From Candidatus Sericytochromatia bacterium S15B-MN24 CBMW_12 (GTDB lineage: Bacteria > Cyanobacteriota > Sericytochromatia > S15B-MN24 > UBA4093): a stretch of DNA of 64,000 nt. Shown in pieces: positions 25,191-34,801 of the stretch. Each line of letters begins with the position of its first letter. Position 1 is the stretch's first letter. The translations under genes were made by a program, and so were the position numbers. The DNA lies in the NCBI GenBank assembly GCA_002083825.1, contig DAZV01000049.1, positions 143,757 to 207,756 of the forward strand, read 5' to 3'. The notes below the pieces were generated by a model, which saw only the letters and a list, made by a program, of their open reading frames with translations, had not been told where the DNA came from and made no database searches.

Positions 25191-25928
25191 TTACTGGCCC
25201 AGCGGCTGTTGGTTGGGCATGCCGGTGCGGCGTGGGTAGGCCTTGGGGGTGGCGGAGGCCTTCGAGACGGTGATGAGGCGGCGCTCCCCCATGCCCTCCG
25301 GAAGCTCCAGGGCATGAACCTCAATCCCTGCGCCTCCCAGGATCTTGATGGCCTTGCGGGCCTTGGCGAGTTCGGTCTCGCCCGCGCTTCCCTTCATGGC
25401 CACGAAGCGTCCGCCGACCTTGACGAAGGGCAGACAAAGCTCGCTCAGCGCGCTCATCTCGGCGACCGCTCGGGCGAAGGCCAGGTCGTAGCGGTCCCGG
25501 TGAGCGGGATCCCGGGCGACTTCCTCCGCTCGACCATGCAGCGCGAGCCCATCGAGTTCCAGAGCCTGGATCGACTCGGCGAGGAAGGCCACCTTCTTGC
25601 CGGTGGCGTCCAGGAGGACTCCATGCCAGTTCGGGCAGACGATGAGCAGGGGGATTCCCGGAAAGCCGGCACCGGTTCCCACGTCGATGAAGCTGAGCTT
25701 CCGCTCGCGAAGCTCTCGCGGCAGGACGGAGAGTACGGTGAGCGAATCGAGGAAGTGCTTGATAACCGCCTCGCGCTCGTCGGTGATGCGGGTGAGGTTG
25801 GCTTTCTTGTTGCCCTCGATCAGCAGGGCGTAATAGCGCTTGAGCTTCGCCAGCGCGTCGGAGTCGAGTTCCAGGCCGATAGCCGAGGCCTCGGAAAGTA
25901 AGTTTTGCCATGCGTCCATGCGGCTCAT
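25191..25928 (-). CDS. rsmG: 16S rRNA m7G527 methyltransferase RsmG (GidB)
   Basis: The 245-residue protein has the RsmG arrangement: N-terminal helices, NLTRITDEREAVIKHFLDSL, SAM motif FIDVGTGAGFPGIPL, LLDATGKKVAFL and FARAVAEMSALSEL. It methylates G527 (N7) of 16S rRNA. Starts at 25928 (MSRMDAW) or 25919 (MDAW) are both possible; no clear Shine-Dalgarno is seen. It has a ~25-residue basic, Pro-rich extension at the C-terminus. Divergent from the exonuclease gene. Confidence 0.92.
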   Translation of the reverse strand: MSRMDAWQNLLSEASAIGLELDSDALAKLKRYYALLIEGNKKANLTRITDEREAVIKHFLDSLTVLSVLPRELRERKLSFIDVGTGAGFPGIPLLIVCPNWHGVLLDATGKKVAFLAESIQALELDGLALHGRAEEVARDPAHRDRYDLAFARAVAEMSALSELCLPFVKVGGRFVAMKGSAGETELAKARKAIKILGGAGIEVHALELPEGMGERRLITVSKASATPKAYPRRTGMPNQQPLGQ

Positions 25929-25954
25929 GCTAACACGAGCGAGCCCTGATCGGC

Positions 25955-25966
25955 TATAATGGCGAG
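25955..25966 (+). promoter_or_regulatory. TATAAT box six bases before the exonuclease ATG
   Basis: A perfect -10 hexamer at 25955-25960 leaves six bases before the ATG at 25967, the same spacing as at 15080-15092. A leaderless transcript is suggested; the -35 is not obvious. Confidence 0.5.
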
Positions 25967-26530
25967 ATGCAGCTGCTTACGCATGCCACCTGGGTGGTGG
26001 TGGATCTTGAAACCACCGGGGTCTCCCACGCCAAGGGCGATCGCATCGTCGAGATCGGCGCGGTTCGTCTCGAAGGCGATCGCGTGACCGGCGAGTTCCA
26101 GACCCTGGTCAACCCCAAGCGCTCGATCCCTTATTATGCGCAGCGCGTCCACGGGATCAACGATCGCATGGTCGCATCGGCGCCGGGTTTCGGCGAGGTC
26201 CTTCCCGAGTTTTTGGCTTTCTGCGGCGAGGCTCCGCTCATCAGCCACAACGCTCCTTTCGACCGCGGCTTTCTGGACGCGGAGAGCTTGCAAGTCAGCC
26301 AGAGCAAGCTGCTTCACGCGCACCTCGACACGCTGAGGGTTTCGCGCCAGCTGCTGCCGAAGCTGCCCCGGCACAATCTCGATGCGCTGGTGAACCACTT
26401 CGGGATCCGGCTGGAAGGCGATCGCCACCGCGCCCTGGCCGATGCCCGCGCCACCGCCCACCTCTGGGTGCACTTGCGCCAGATGGCGCGAGGCGCCGAG
26501 ATCCCGCTTCGAGGCCTGATCAAGATTTGA
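25967..26530 (+). CDS. DnaQ/PolC-type 3'-5' exonuclease
   Basis: A 187-residue DEDDh exonuclease: VVVDLETTG (Exo I), SHNAPFDRGFL (Exo II) and HRALADARATAHLW (Exo III with the catalytic histidine and aspartate). It resembles PolC-type proofreading domains and the epsilon subunit. No Shine-Dalgarno is seen; the ATG follows a TATAAT box by six bases. It is unrelated in detail to the exonuclease at 7588. Confidence 0.87.
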   Translation: MQLLTHATWVVVDLETTGVSHAKGDRIVEIGAVRLEGDRVTGEFQTLVNPKRSIPYYAQRVHGINDRMVASAPGFGEVLPEFLAFCGEAPLISHNAPFDRGFLDAESLQVSQSKLLHAHLDTLRVSRQLLPKLPRHNLDALVNHFGIRLEGDRHRALADARATAHLWVHLRQMARGAEIPLRGLIKI

Positions 26531-26562
26531 CCCCATGAAACCCAGGAGGTACGCTTCTCGCC

Positions 26563-27297
26563 ATGAATAACCAGATCCCGCTCTATACGGCCTTCTTCGC
26601 CGGCCTCATCTCCTTTCTCTCGCCCTGCGTGCTTCCCCTCGTCCCCGGCTACCTCTCGTACATCTCCGGGGTCTCCAGCGATCAGATGCGCGCGGGGGCC
26701 GACGCCCAAACCCGTAAGCGGGTGATGCTCAACGCCTCCGGCTTCGTGCTCGGCTTCTCCCTGATCTTCATCGCCCTGGGAGCCTCCGCCACCGCCCTCG
26801 GCCAGCTGATGCTCATGCAGCTCGACGTGCTTTCCAAGGTCGCCGGAGTCGTCATCATCGTCTTCGGTCTCCACACCATGGGCCTCTTGCGCATCAAGTG
26901 GCTCTACATGGAAAAGCGCGTCCAGCTCTCCGCCAAGCCGCTGGGCATCCTCGGCGCCGTGCTGGTCGGCATGGCCTTCGGTTTCGGCTGGACTCCCTGC
27001 ATCGGCCCGATCCTCGCCAGCATCCTCGCCATTGCCGCCACCCAGGAGACGATGGGACAGGGCATCTCGCTGCTCGCGGTCTACTCGCTCGGCCTGGGCA
27101 TCCCCTTCCTGCTGGCGGGGCTCGCCATCAACCAGTTCTTCGCGGTCTTCGATCGCCTGAAGCGGCACATGCGAGTGATCGAGATCACGAGCGGCCTGCT
27201 GCTGATAGGCGTCGGCCTCCTGATGATCACCAACAACCTGACCATGCTCTCGGCAATCTTCCAGCAGATCCCCCTGCTCCAGAAGCTCGCCATCTAG
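26563..27297 (+). CDS. ccdA: Cytochrome c biogenesis protein CcdA (thiol-disulfide transporter)
   Basis: This 244-residue integral membrane protein has six predicted helices. The paired redox cysteines sit in the expected places: FLSPCVLPLVPGYLSYISG in TM1 and GFGWTPCIGPILASIL in TM4. CcdA passes electrons from cytoplasmic thioredoxin across the membrane for cytochrome c maturation or periplasmic thiol reduction. AGGAGG lies upstream. Stop is immediately followed by the next gene. Confidence 0.92.
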   Translation: MNNQIPLYTAFFAGLISFLSPCVLPLVPGYLSYISGVSSDQMRAGADAQTRKRVMLNASGFVLGFSLIFIALGASATALGQLMLMQLDVLSKVAGVVIIVFGLHTMGLLRIKWLYMEKRVQLSAKPLGILGAVLVGMAFGFGWTPCIGPILASILAIAATQETMGQGISLLAVYSLGLGIPFLLAGLAINQFFAVFDRLKRHMRVIEITSGLLLIGVGLLMITNNLTMLSAIFQQIPLLQKLAI

Positions 27298-27735
27298 ATG
27301 CCCGTGCTCAGCTTCGAGATGTTCAGCGGAACGGAAGCCCCCCTCAAGGAGGCCCTGTTCATCCGGATGCGGGTCTTCGTCGAGGAGCAGGGCGTCGATC
27401 CCGCCCTCGAGATCGACGATTACGACGGCGTGTCCTGGCATGTCCTCGCTCGACTCGACGGCCAAGCGGTCGGCACCGCCCGCCTGGTCATGCTCGATCA
27501 GCACTGCGCCAAGATCGGCAGGGTCGCGGTCCTTGACGAGCACCGCGGCCAGGGAATCGCCAGCCAGCTCGTCAAGCTGCTCATGGAGTACGCGCACCGA
27601 GAAGGCCGCACCGAAGCCATCCTGGACTCGCAACTCGCGGCCATCCCCCTCTACGAGAAGCTCGGCTTCCACGCGGTGGGCGAAGTCTTCCTCGATGCCG
27701 ACATCCTGCACCGCCGGATGATCCGCAAGCTCTAA
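27298..27735 (+). CDS. GNAT N-acetyltransferase
   Basis: The 145-residue protein has the acetyl-CoA motif A RVAVLDEHRGQGIASQLV and the final LYEKLGFHAVGEVF strand of GNAT enzymes, similar to the YjcF/ElaA type. Its start codon directly abuts the ccdA stop codon, so translation is probably coupled. The substrate is unknown. Confidence 0.87.
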   Translation: MPVLSFEMFSGTEAPLKEALFIRMRVFVEEQGVDPALEIDDYDGVSWHVLARLDGQAVGTARLVMLDQHCAKIGRVAVLDEHRGQGIASQLVKLLMEYAHREGRTEAILDSQLAAIPLYEKLGFHAVGEVFLDADILHRRMIRKL

Positions 27736-27923
27736 CCCCTTAACCCAACCTTACCGCTTACTTTAATCCCCCTTACGACAGATCCGGACCGTTCGCGTCC
27801 ATAACCTGTTAAGAGCATTCGACCAATGCGTCGAAGCCCGAGCCGCAGGCGACCCCTACGGCTCTGACACGAAGACTTCGGCGACGGCTCCAAGCATCGC
27901 TTGATTAGTTTAGGGGGATGGCC

Positions 27924-28463
27924 ATGAAGGCTCGCAAACTGAAACTTTCCGCCTTGCTGATCGCAGGCACCCTGATCCTCGCTCTCGGCTCCGGCTGTGG
28001 CGGCAAGCGCGTCGGGCCCCTGGTCGATCCGGCCGATCAGCCTACCGAAAAGCCCCCCGCACAGGAAGAACCCGCTCCGGCTCCATCGACTCAGCCCTCG
28101 ACCCCGCCGACGACGAGCCAGCCCAACGTGCCTACCGTCCCGAATAATCCGGCAGCACAGCTTCAAGCCCAGTCCGAGATCGTCAAGAACGGGTCCTTCC
28201 TCGGCATGGGGGACCTCGTGGTCAAGGTCACGGTTAGCAATCCCAGCCAGTACGCCTTGTCGGGGGAGGTGACCGTCACCTTCACCAAGTCCGGGAAGGC
28301 CACGAGCCACGTCGAGAACCAGCGCCTGAGCCTTCAGCCCAACGAGACGGTGTCGCGGTACTTCGAGAAGTCCGGCATTAGCACCTGGAGCCTGGACGGC
28401 GCGACGGTCACCGTCAAGACCGACGCCCCTCTGGCCAACGCCGGTTCCTACTCGCAGTACTGA
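27924..28463 (+). CDS. Lipoprotein with Pro-rich linker and beta-sandwich-like domain
   Basis: A ~179-residue protein. The signal peptide ends in the lipobox LALGSGC, so the mature N-terminal cysteine is lipidated. A Pro/Thr/Gln/Ser-rich linker (to ~residue 75) is followed by a ~100-residue domain (KVTVSNPSQYALSGEVTVTFTKSG...) of FN3/Ig-like strand pattern. The ATG at 27924 is chosen because GGGGG lies eight bases upstream; ATG at 27918 is within it. Function unknown. A terminator follows. Confidence 0.75.
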   Translation: MKARKLKLSALLIAGTLILALGSGCGGKRVGPLVDPADQPTEKPPAQEEPAPAPSTQPSTPPTTSQPNVPTVPNNPAAQLQAQSEIVKNGSFLGMGDLVVKVTVSNPSQYALSGEVTVTFTKSGKATSHVENQRLSLQPNETVSRYFEKSGISTWSLDGATVTVKTDAPLANAGSYSQY

Positions 28464-28488
28464 CGCCCCTCGAACCAAAGCCCTTTGC

Positions 28489-28512
28489 CCCCCTGGCGTG
28501 CCAGGGGGGCTT
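28489..28512 (+). terminator. Rho-independent terminator after the lipoprotein
   Basis: An 11-bp GC stem (28489-28499 with 28502-28512) is followed by TTTCCTT. It separates convergent lipoprotein genes. Confidence 0.75.
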
Positions 28513-28534
28513 TCCTTGCATGGGCCCCCCTGAG

Positions 28535-29293
28535 TCAGAAGCTGATTGCGAGCGAGCGATCCTGCTCCAGTTCGGGAGCTGCCGGGTCGAAATGGACGAC
28601 CTCACTCTCGACCGACCGGTACGGCTTGCCGTTGGCACGGAGGGCCGTGAGCAGGACCCGATAGGAAATCCCGGCCCGGAGATTGGAAAGCGTCAGGGTC
28701 TGGGTCTTCGCGAAGCTCCCCGCGAAGCGGCTTTCCCCGCTGACGGCATCCCGCAGATCGACGGAAAAGCGATGGACGAGGGTCGGCACGTTCTGCGGAA
28801 GCAGCTCGAGCGTCCCCGAGAAGGGAACGGAATCGAGACGGACGCTCAGGCTACGGTAGTGAACGTTCTCCACGTCCTGGGCGCCCGTCAGGTCGAAGTC
28901 GACGCCGCTCGGCTCCTGTGCGTTCAAGATCATGTCGGGCGCCGTCCCTCCGACGTTCCCTTTGGCCACGACTTCCGCGCGATAACGCATGCCGGCTCTA
29001 AGGTTCGTGAAGCGGGCCTCATGCTCGCTTGCGTCCTTCCGGGGCAGAACGACGGTCAGCGCGGGCGCGAGATCCATGAACCGATCCCCGTCCCAGCGCC
29101 GCAACGAGACCTCGAACTGGAAGACATCCGCGTCGCCCCAGCGTCGACTGAGGGCCATGGTTTTCAAGGGCGGGCGCGGGGGGGAGAGGGCCACGACGAG
29201 ATCCGCGACGGCGGGGGCGATCGGAACGGCGGGTGATGGGGCGCATGCCGTCAGGGCCAGGCCGGCGCCCCCGATGAGGAGCGTTCGCATCAT
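28535..29293 (-). CDS. Lipoprotein-like protein, paralogue of the upstream gene
   Basis: Starting at the ATGATG pair (29293/29290), this ~252-residue protein has a signal with lipobox LTAC, then FN3-like segments. It shares many motifs with the upstream neighbour: DADVFQFEVSL, VLPRKDASEHEARFTNLRAG and AKGNVGGTAPDMILNA. It carries an additional C-terminal beta domain (LSNLRAGISYRVLLTALRANG). The two genes are a tandem duplication. Function unknown; surface or periplasmic binding is typical of such domains. Confidence 0.72.
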   Translation of the reverse strand: MMRTLLIGGAGLALTACAPSPAVPIAPAVADLVVALSPPRPPLKTMALSRRWGDADVFQFEVSLRRWDGDRFMDLAPALTVVLPRKDASEHEARFTNLRAGMRYRAEVVAKGNVGGTAPDMILNAQEPSGVDFDLTGAQDVENVHYRSLSVRLDSVPFSGTLELLPQNVPTLVHRFSVDLRDAVSGESRFAGSFAKTQTLTLSNLRAGISYRVLLTALRANGKPYRSVESEVVHFDPAAPELEQDRSLAISF

Positions 29294-29322
29294 CCCGAGC
29301 GAAAGGCGCCGACATGCCAACG

Positions 29323-29928
29323 CTACTGAGCCGTTCCCGTCTCCGGAGCGGTGGGATTGAGGTAGTCTCCATCCACCGGAGCCAGAAGATCGGCCGAGCC
29401 CGTCCCGTTGAAGTTCACCGGGTCGAAGCCGATCCGCAGATCGGCGCTCACGGTATCCTCGACGTCCTGAAGGGCCGCGAAGTCGAAGAGCGCCGTGGCG
29501 GGAACCGCGTTGAGGAGGGCGTCGGGAGCGCTGCCGCCGACGTTGCCCTTGGCGGTCACCTGAACCTGGTAGATGCTTCCCTGCTTGAGATTGGTGAAGA
29601 CGGCCCGGGTCTTGGGGGTATCCTTGCGAGGCACCACGACCATGAGGGGAGTGGGGAAGTCGAGGAATTCCGATCCGTTCTTGACCTTGAGGCTGACCTC
29701 GTACTGGAAGATGTCGGCATCCACCCAGCGATGAACGGCGGACAGAGCGGTGAAGCTACCCTCGCTGGGAGCGACCAGGTTCACGGTGATCGCCCGGTTG
29801 CCCTGCTGCCCTGAATTGGCGACCACGGCATCGGTGGGGGATGGCCCCTGCGAGGGCGGAATCCCCGCGGTCGACCACGCGCAGCCCCCCAGGAACAAGG
29901 TCAAGGCGAGCCCAAGTTTACGAACCAT
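29323..29928 (-). CDS. Lipoprotein, first copy of a tandem pair
   Basis: A 201-residue lipoprotein: signal MVRKLGLALTLFLGGC with the lipidated cysteine, then strands including DADIFQYEVSL, VVPRKDTPKTRAVFTNLKQG and AKGNVGGSAPDALLNA. ATG at 29928 has an AAGGA 11 bases upstream. It is the promoter-proximal gene of a two-gene unit with its paralogue 29 bases downstream. Function unknown. Confidence 0.75.
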   Translation of the reverse strand: MVRKLGLALTLFLGGCAWSTAGIPPSQGPSPTDAVVANSGQQGNRAITVNLVAPSEGSFTALSAVHRWVDADIFQYEVSLKVKNGSEFLDFPTPLMVVVPRKDTPKTRAVFTNLKQGSIYQVQVTAKGNVGGSAPDALLNAVPATALFDFAALQDVEDTVSADLRIGFDPVNFNGTGSADLLAPVDGDYLNPTAPETGTAQ

Positions 29929-30117
29929 CTGACGCACATCCTTCTCCAAAAACCCGGGGCGCCCCGGGGTAACGATACGGGGGGCCGCAAACCCCGTCAT
30001 CGGGGGATTTCGACCCGCTGCGGGCTGACCTCGTTCGGGATTTGGGGCCGAGTCCTTCGACCGCAACGAGCGGTCGGTGACACCCTTTGAGCGGAGCGGA
30101 TCCCGTTACGGGTTGCT

Positions 30118-30145
30118 TTGACAAGCCCCCCATAACTGGTAGAGT
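30118..30145 (+). promoter_or_regulatory. Strong promoter upstream of the structured leader/ncRNA
   Basis: TTGACA (30118-30123) and TAGAGT (30140-30145) with a 16-base spacer. Transcription should begin near 30152, 250 bases before ettA. Confidence 0.7.
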
Positions 30146-30149
30146 GGAG

Positions 30150-30316
30150 GTTCTGGGAGGGGAAGGGTCCTGACGGACCCCGCGAACTTCAGGCCCGTCA
30201 TGGAGCCGGCTGAGCCGACCCCGATAGGCTGGAATCCTGCCTCCTCAACCATTTGGACCCTGTGTCCAGGCTCAAGCTTAGGCTCCGAGGGGAACAACGA
30301 CCCCTCGGAGCCTTTA
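30150..30316 (+). ncRNA. Candidate structured small RNA or regulatory leader before ettA
   Basis: The 472-base space between the lipoprotein and ettA contains this promoter-driven segment. It could fold with a closing helix (GGUU-CUG-GGAGG near 30149-30160 pairing with CCUCC-UC-AACC at 30239-30250), an internal GGGUCC-UGAC-GGACCC hairpin, a CGGC-UGA-GCCG hairpin and a UGGAC/GUCCA hairpin. It ends in a perfect 12-bp terminator stem followed by UUUAAA. Either a ~165-nt independent RNA or an attenuated ettA leader would fit. It does not match SRP, 6S, TPP, SAM or cobalamin motifs that I know. Confidence 0.45.
30281..30315 (+). terminator. Terminator hairpin inside the ettA leader
   Basis: A perfect 12-bp stem (30281-30292 with 30301-30312) with an 8-base loop is followed by TTTAAA. 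It lies 90 bases before the ettA start. A GCGTT/AACGC pair flanking the next ~25 bases could be part of an alternative fold. Confidence 0.65.
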
Positions 30317-30401
30317 AACCCAGGCGTGAACTGCGTTAAACCGCTCAAGCAGGGGAAACGCATACCCGTCGCCCCCTCGATTTCATGGGAGAAATGCTAG
30401 C

Positions 30402-32063
<1,662 letters not shown>

Positions 32064-32098
32064 CCCCTGCGGCTTTTGCCGCAGGCATGAGGAATTCA

Positions 32099-32124
32099 CG
32101 AGCCCTGACCTTGGTCGGGGCTCG
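32099..32124 (+). terminator. Hairpin terminator downstream of ettA
   Basis: A 12-bp stem with one G-T pair and a 2-base loop, followed by GCGTCCTTTC. A second GC hairpin (32066-32085) precedes it directly after the stop codon. Confidence 0.6.
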
Positions 32125-32354
32125 CGTCCTTTCGGAAGTCCGCAGGCAAAGCGAGATCGCGACTTTCCGCGCCGGCAAAGAGGCTCCGAGCGGCGCGGGG
32201 CATGATAACATAGGGAGCGAGTACGCCAGGGGCAAGCCGCATCGCCCCTTTGGTACCGCACGATCGGCCTGAAGGGTCCTGTTCGCATCCGCGCGAGTGC
32301 CCGCCGAGAAAACCTGCCACCTGCTTGGAACACGAACCCTAGGAGACTATCGCC

Positions 32355-32543
32355 ATGGCATCGAACCCCGAGACCGCCCAGTCCTATCCCTTCGAACCCC
32401 TCAAGGGCACCCTCAAGGTCGCTTCGGATGGCCGTGTTCACCTCTCGCCGAGCCTCGTAAAGAAGCTGCAGGGGAACGCGGGCGAGATCTTGCACTACGA
32501 GATCGTCGACGACGAGATGATCATCCGCAAGGCCCCTCTTTAG
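32355..32543 (+). CDS. Small AbrB/SpoVT-like protein
   Basis: This 62-residue protein has the strand pattern GTLKVASDGRVHLSPSLVKKL...GEILHYEIVDDEMIIRKAPL seen in the swapped-hairpin AbrB/MazE DNA-binding fold. That would make it a small dimeric regulator or antitoxin. No partner toxin gene is adjacent. AGGAG lies nine bases upstream of the ATG, and a strong terminator follows, so it is monocistronic. The leader from ~32210 contains an AGGGGC/GCCCCT hairpin followed by TTT. Fold assignment is by pattern only. Confidence 0.6.
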   Translation: MASNPETAQSYPFEPLKGTLKVASDGRVHLSPSLVKKLQGNAGEILHYEIVDDEMIIRKAPL

Positions 32544-32554
32544 AACAAAGCCCG

Positions 32555-32585
32555 AGCGGCCCGTCCCTTCGAAGGGACGGGCCGC
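32555..32585. terminator. Bidirectional terminator
   Basis: An almost complete palindrome (15-bp arms, centred on TTCGAA) lies between the AbrB-like and ATP-grasp genes. T/A-rich bases flank it on one side. Confidence 0.8.
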
Positions 32586-32603
32586 TATTAATTGGGTCTC
32601 GCT

Positions 32604-33800
32604 TCAGTGGCCGGGGACGTGAACCTGGAAGTCGCGCCCCAGGCGCTGCGCCATGCCGCCGAGCCTGGCGCCGACGTGCTCGGCGTCCTCTCCGTGGACG
32701 AGAACGCTCGCGTGATACGGCTTGGAGTCGAGCGGCAGCACGTCGGGCGCCGCGTAGCCGCGCAGATCGGGGCGCTCGACAGGCGCCATGCAAGCAGCTA
32801 CGCCCGCGTACGCTTCCTTGACCGGAGGCAAGAGATACTCGCCCTGGGTCTGGGCGATTTCGAGGCGGGCCCATTCCGCCCAGAGGTTGAGGCCCGTCTC
32901 GGCCTCGACCATCTCCTCGATCATGCCGGCGCCCACGCGGGCGCTCGCTTCAAGGAAGTAGAACCGGCCGTCGGCGCGGCTCTTGATGTACTCGTTGTGC
33001 GTCGCCCCGAAAGGCAGCCCCAGCGCGGCGATCACCTGGGAATTGAACTCCAGTAGCGCTTGCTCAGAGGCGTCCCCGCATGGCATGGCGCAGGTGGTGT
33101 AGACGCCGCCGCTCCGGTGAAGCTGGAGAATGGGGGTGCCGTAGCGATGGGCCCGCGCCACGAGAACGCGGCCACCGGAGACGAGGCCGTCCACGTGGTA
33201 GACGTCGCCGGGGGTGAAGCGTTCCAGCAAGAAGTTGGACTGGTCGTCTCCGAGGCGATCCAGCTCTCGCCAGAGCTCCTCGGCATGGTGGATGACCTTG
33301 ATGCCGTTGGAGGAGGCTTCCGTCCTGGGCTTGAGGACCCACGGGCCTGGAACCTCGGCCATGAAGGCGCCGAGGGAGGCGTAGGGGAAGAGCGGGGTGA
33401 ACTCCGGAACCCGGAGGCCTGCCTGGGAAGCGACCCGGCGCATGGCGAGCTTGTCTCGGAAGTTTCGGGCCACCGTGACGCCGATGCCTGGCAACTGCAG
33501 GTGCTCGCGCAGGGCCGCGCCGATCTCGATGTCGTACTCGCCCAGGGCCACGATGCGATCGATGGCGTGATGACGGGCCACGTAGCTCACCGTATCGCGC
33601 ACGAGCTTGGGGTCGAAGATGTTCACGACCGCGAAGAGCTCGTCGATCATGTCGCGGGGCCAGTCGTAACCCAGCGCGTCGGCCTGGGTCAAAACGAGCA
33701 GGCGATGCCCCTGCCGCTTGATCTCCCGGAGGAAGGCCAGCGCATACAGGCCCTTGGTTGCGGCCATCACGCAGAGGAAGGTCAACTTTCGCAAACTCAC
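32604..33800 (-). CDS. ATP-grasp superfamily ligase (carboxylate-amine ligase-like)
   Basis: A ~398-residue protein. An N-terminal Rossmann-like preATP-grasp domain (KLTFLCVMAATKG, ALGEYDIEIGAALREHL) is followed by the ATP-grasp fold: WVLKPRTEASSNGIKVI, the FLLERFTPGDVYHVDGLV strand and metal ligands in FYFLEASARVGAG. It should form a peptide-like or amide bond from a carboxylate via acyl phosphate. The start is uncertain: GTG 33800, GTG 33821 (nine bases after a TATAAT on this strand) or TTG 33794 (AGGAG eight bases upstream). Substrate unknown; no biosynthetic partner adjacent. Confidence 0.75.
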   Translation of the reverse strand: MSLRKLTFLCVMAATKGLYALAFLREIKRQGHRLLVLTQADALGYDWPRDMIDELFAVVNIFDPKLVRDTVSYVARHHAIDRIVALGEYDIEIGAALREHLQLPGIGVTVARNFRDKLAMRRVASQAGLRVPEFTPLFPYASLGAFMAEVPGPWVLKPRTEASSNGIKVIHHAEELWRELDRLGDDQSNFLLERFTPGDVYHVDGLVSGGRVLVARAHRYGTPILQLHRSGGVYTTCAMPCGDASEQALLEFNSQVIAALGLPFGATHNEYIKSRADGRFYFLEASARVGAGMIEEMVEAETGLNLWAEWARLEIAQTQGEYLLPPVKEAYAGVAACMAPVERPDLRGYAAPDVLPLDSKPYHASVLVHGEDAEHVGARLGGMAQRLGRDFQVHVPGH

Positions 33801-33900
33801 GTCTCCTGTCGTCTCAGTCACCCGGGCTTCATTATACCGGTAACCGGGGGGCGAGACATGCCCCGCGCAGGCCGCCCCCGCGAAAACGGGGGCCGCGGGG

Positions 33901-34674
33901 CTAGCCGTAAAGGAAGTGCAGGGCGCGAGGCAAGCGCCGCCGCCAGGCGCGCTCGTTGTGGTCGCCCCGGAGATCGGGCCGCCACAGGTAGTGATGGTCC
34001 TTCCTGAATCCCTTGCGTTCCAGCAGTTGCGCCATCCACTCGGCATGCTCGATGACGATGCCTTCGGCTTCCTTGGCTCCGCAGTCGAGGTAGAGGCGAG
34101 GATCGCCCCCGCAGCGCGCCTTGGAGACGTACTCGAAGATCTTGCCCTCGGCGAGCCAGAGGGAGGGCGACATGCAGAGCGCCTTGCCGAAGTGGTCGTT
34201 GTGGCGGAAGAAGGCATAGAGCGAGAGCAGGCCTCCGAGCGAGGAACCGCCTATCATGGTCTGGTCGGGCCCGGGGAGGACCCGCAGGTCTTTTTCCACC
34301 ATGGGCATGAGGGTGCCGATGAGCCAGTCGAGCATGGCGTCAGCTTGGGCCTCGCCTTGCTCCTCCACCGGCCAGGGGACCAGCTCCGATTCGCGCGTGG
34401 CGCCGTGGTGGATGGCCACGACGATGGGGACGGTCTTGCCGCGGGTCGCGCGCATGTCGAGGGCCTGGTGAAGATGCCAGCCCCCCGCGAAGGAGCCCCG
34501 GTCCCCGAAGAGGTTCTGGCCGTCCCACATGTAGGCGACGGGGTAGTGCTGCTTGGATTGGTCGTAATCATGGGGGAGGTAGAGGGTGAGGTGGCGATCG
34601 CCGTCGAAGCCCGGCACCCGAAGGGGTTTGGGTTGGTGCAGGCGGCCACTCAGCAGCGGTTTGGTGATGATCAT
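33901..34674 (-). CDS. Putative esterase (enterochelin esterase/esterase D-like)
   Basis: The ~257-residue alpha/beta-hydrolase has the sequence RHLTLYLPHDYDQSKQHYPV, the WDGQNLFGD segment typical of this putative-esterase family, and the nucleophile elbow IGGSSLGGLLSL. The ATG at 34674 is taken; a TTG at 34683 would add three residues. No signal peptide. A cytosolic esterase or acyl-transfer enzyme is likely, substrate unknown. Confidence 0.8.
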   Translation of the reverse strand: MIITKPLLSGRLHQPKPLRVPGFDGDRHLTLYLPHDYDQSKQHYPVAYMWDGQNLFGDRGSFAGGWHLHQALDMRATRGKTVPIVVAIHHGATRESELVPWPVEEQGEAQADAMLDWLIGTLMPMVEKDLRVLPGPDQTMIGGSSLGGLLSLYAFFRHNDHFGKALCMSPSLWLAEGKIFEYVSKARCGGDPRLYLDCGAKEAEGIVIEHAEWMAQLLERKGFRKDHHYLWRPDLRGDHNERAWRRRLPRALHFLYG

Positions 34675-34801
34675 GGGCGTCAAAGCTCAGCAAGGTGGGC
34701 GCGACACCAGGGTAATGCCCCCTTCCGGTTTTGACAAGGGAAGGTCCGCGCTCGCTCCGTCGCGCGGGCTTGGGCGGCGCCAATCGCTTGTGATAGACTA
34801 G

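Noticed and set aside
27736..27923. Riboswitch in the leader of the 179-residue lipoprotein
   Set aside because: A GAGCCG/CGGCTC pair and CGAAG/CTTCG hairpin are present, but nothing matches a known aptamer and no promoter of normal spacing was found.
30150..30316. SRP RNA or 6S RNA identity for the ettA leader
   Set aside because: The SRP GGAAG tetraloop helix and the 6S central-bubble layout are not present; kept as an unassigned structured RNA.
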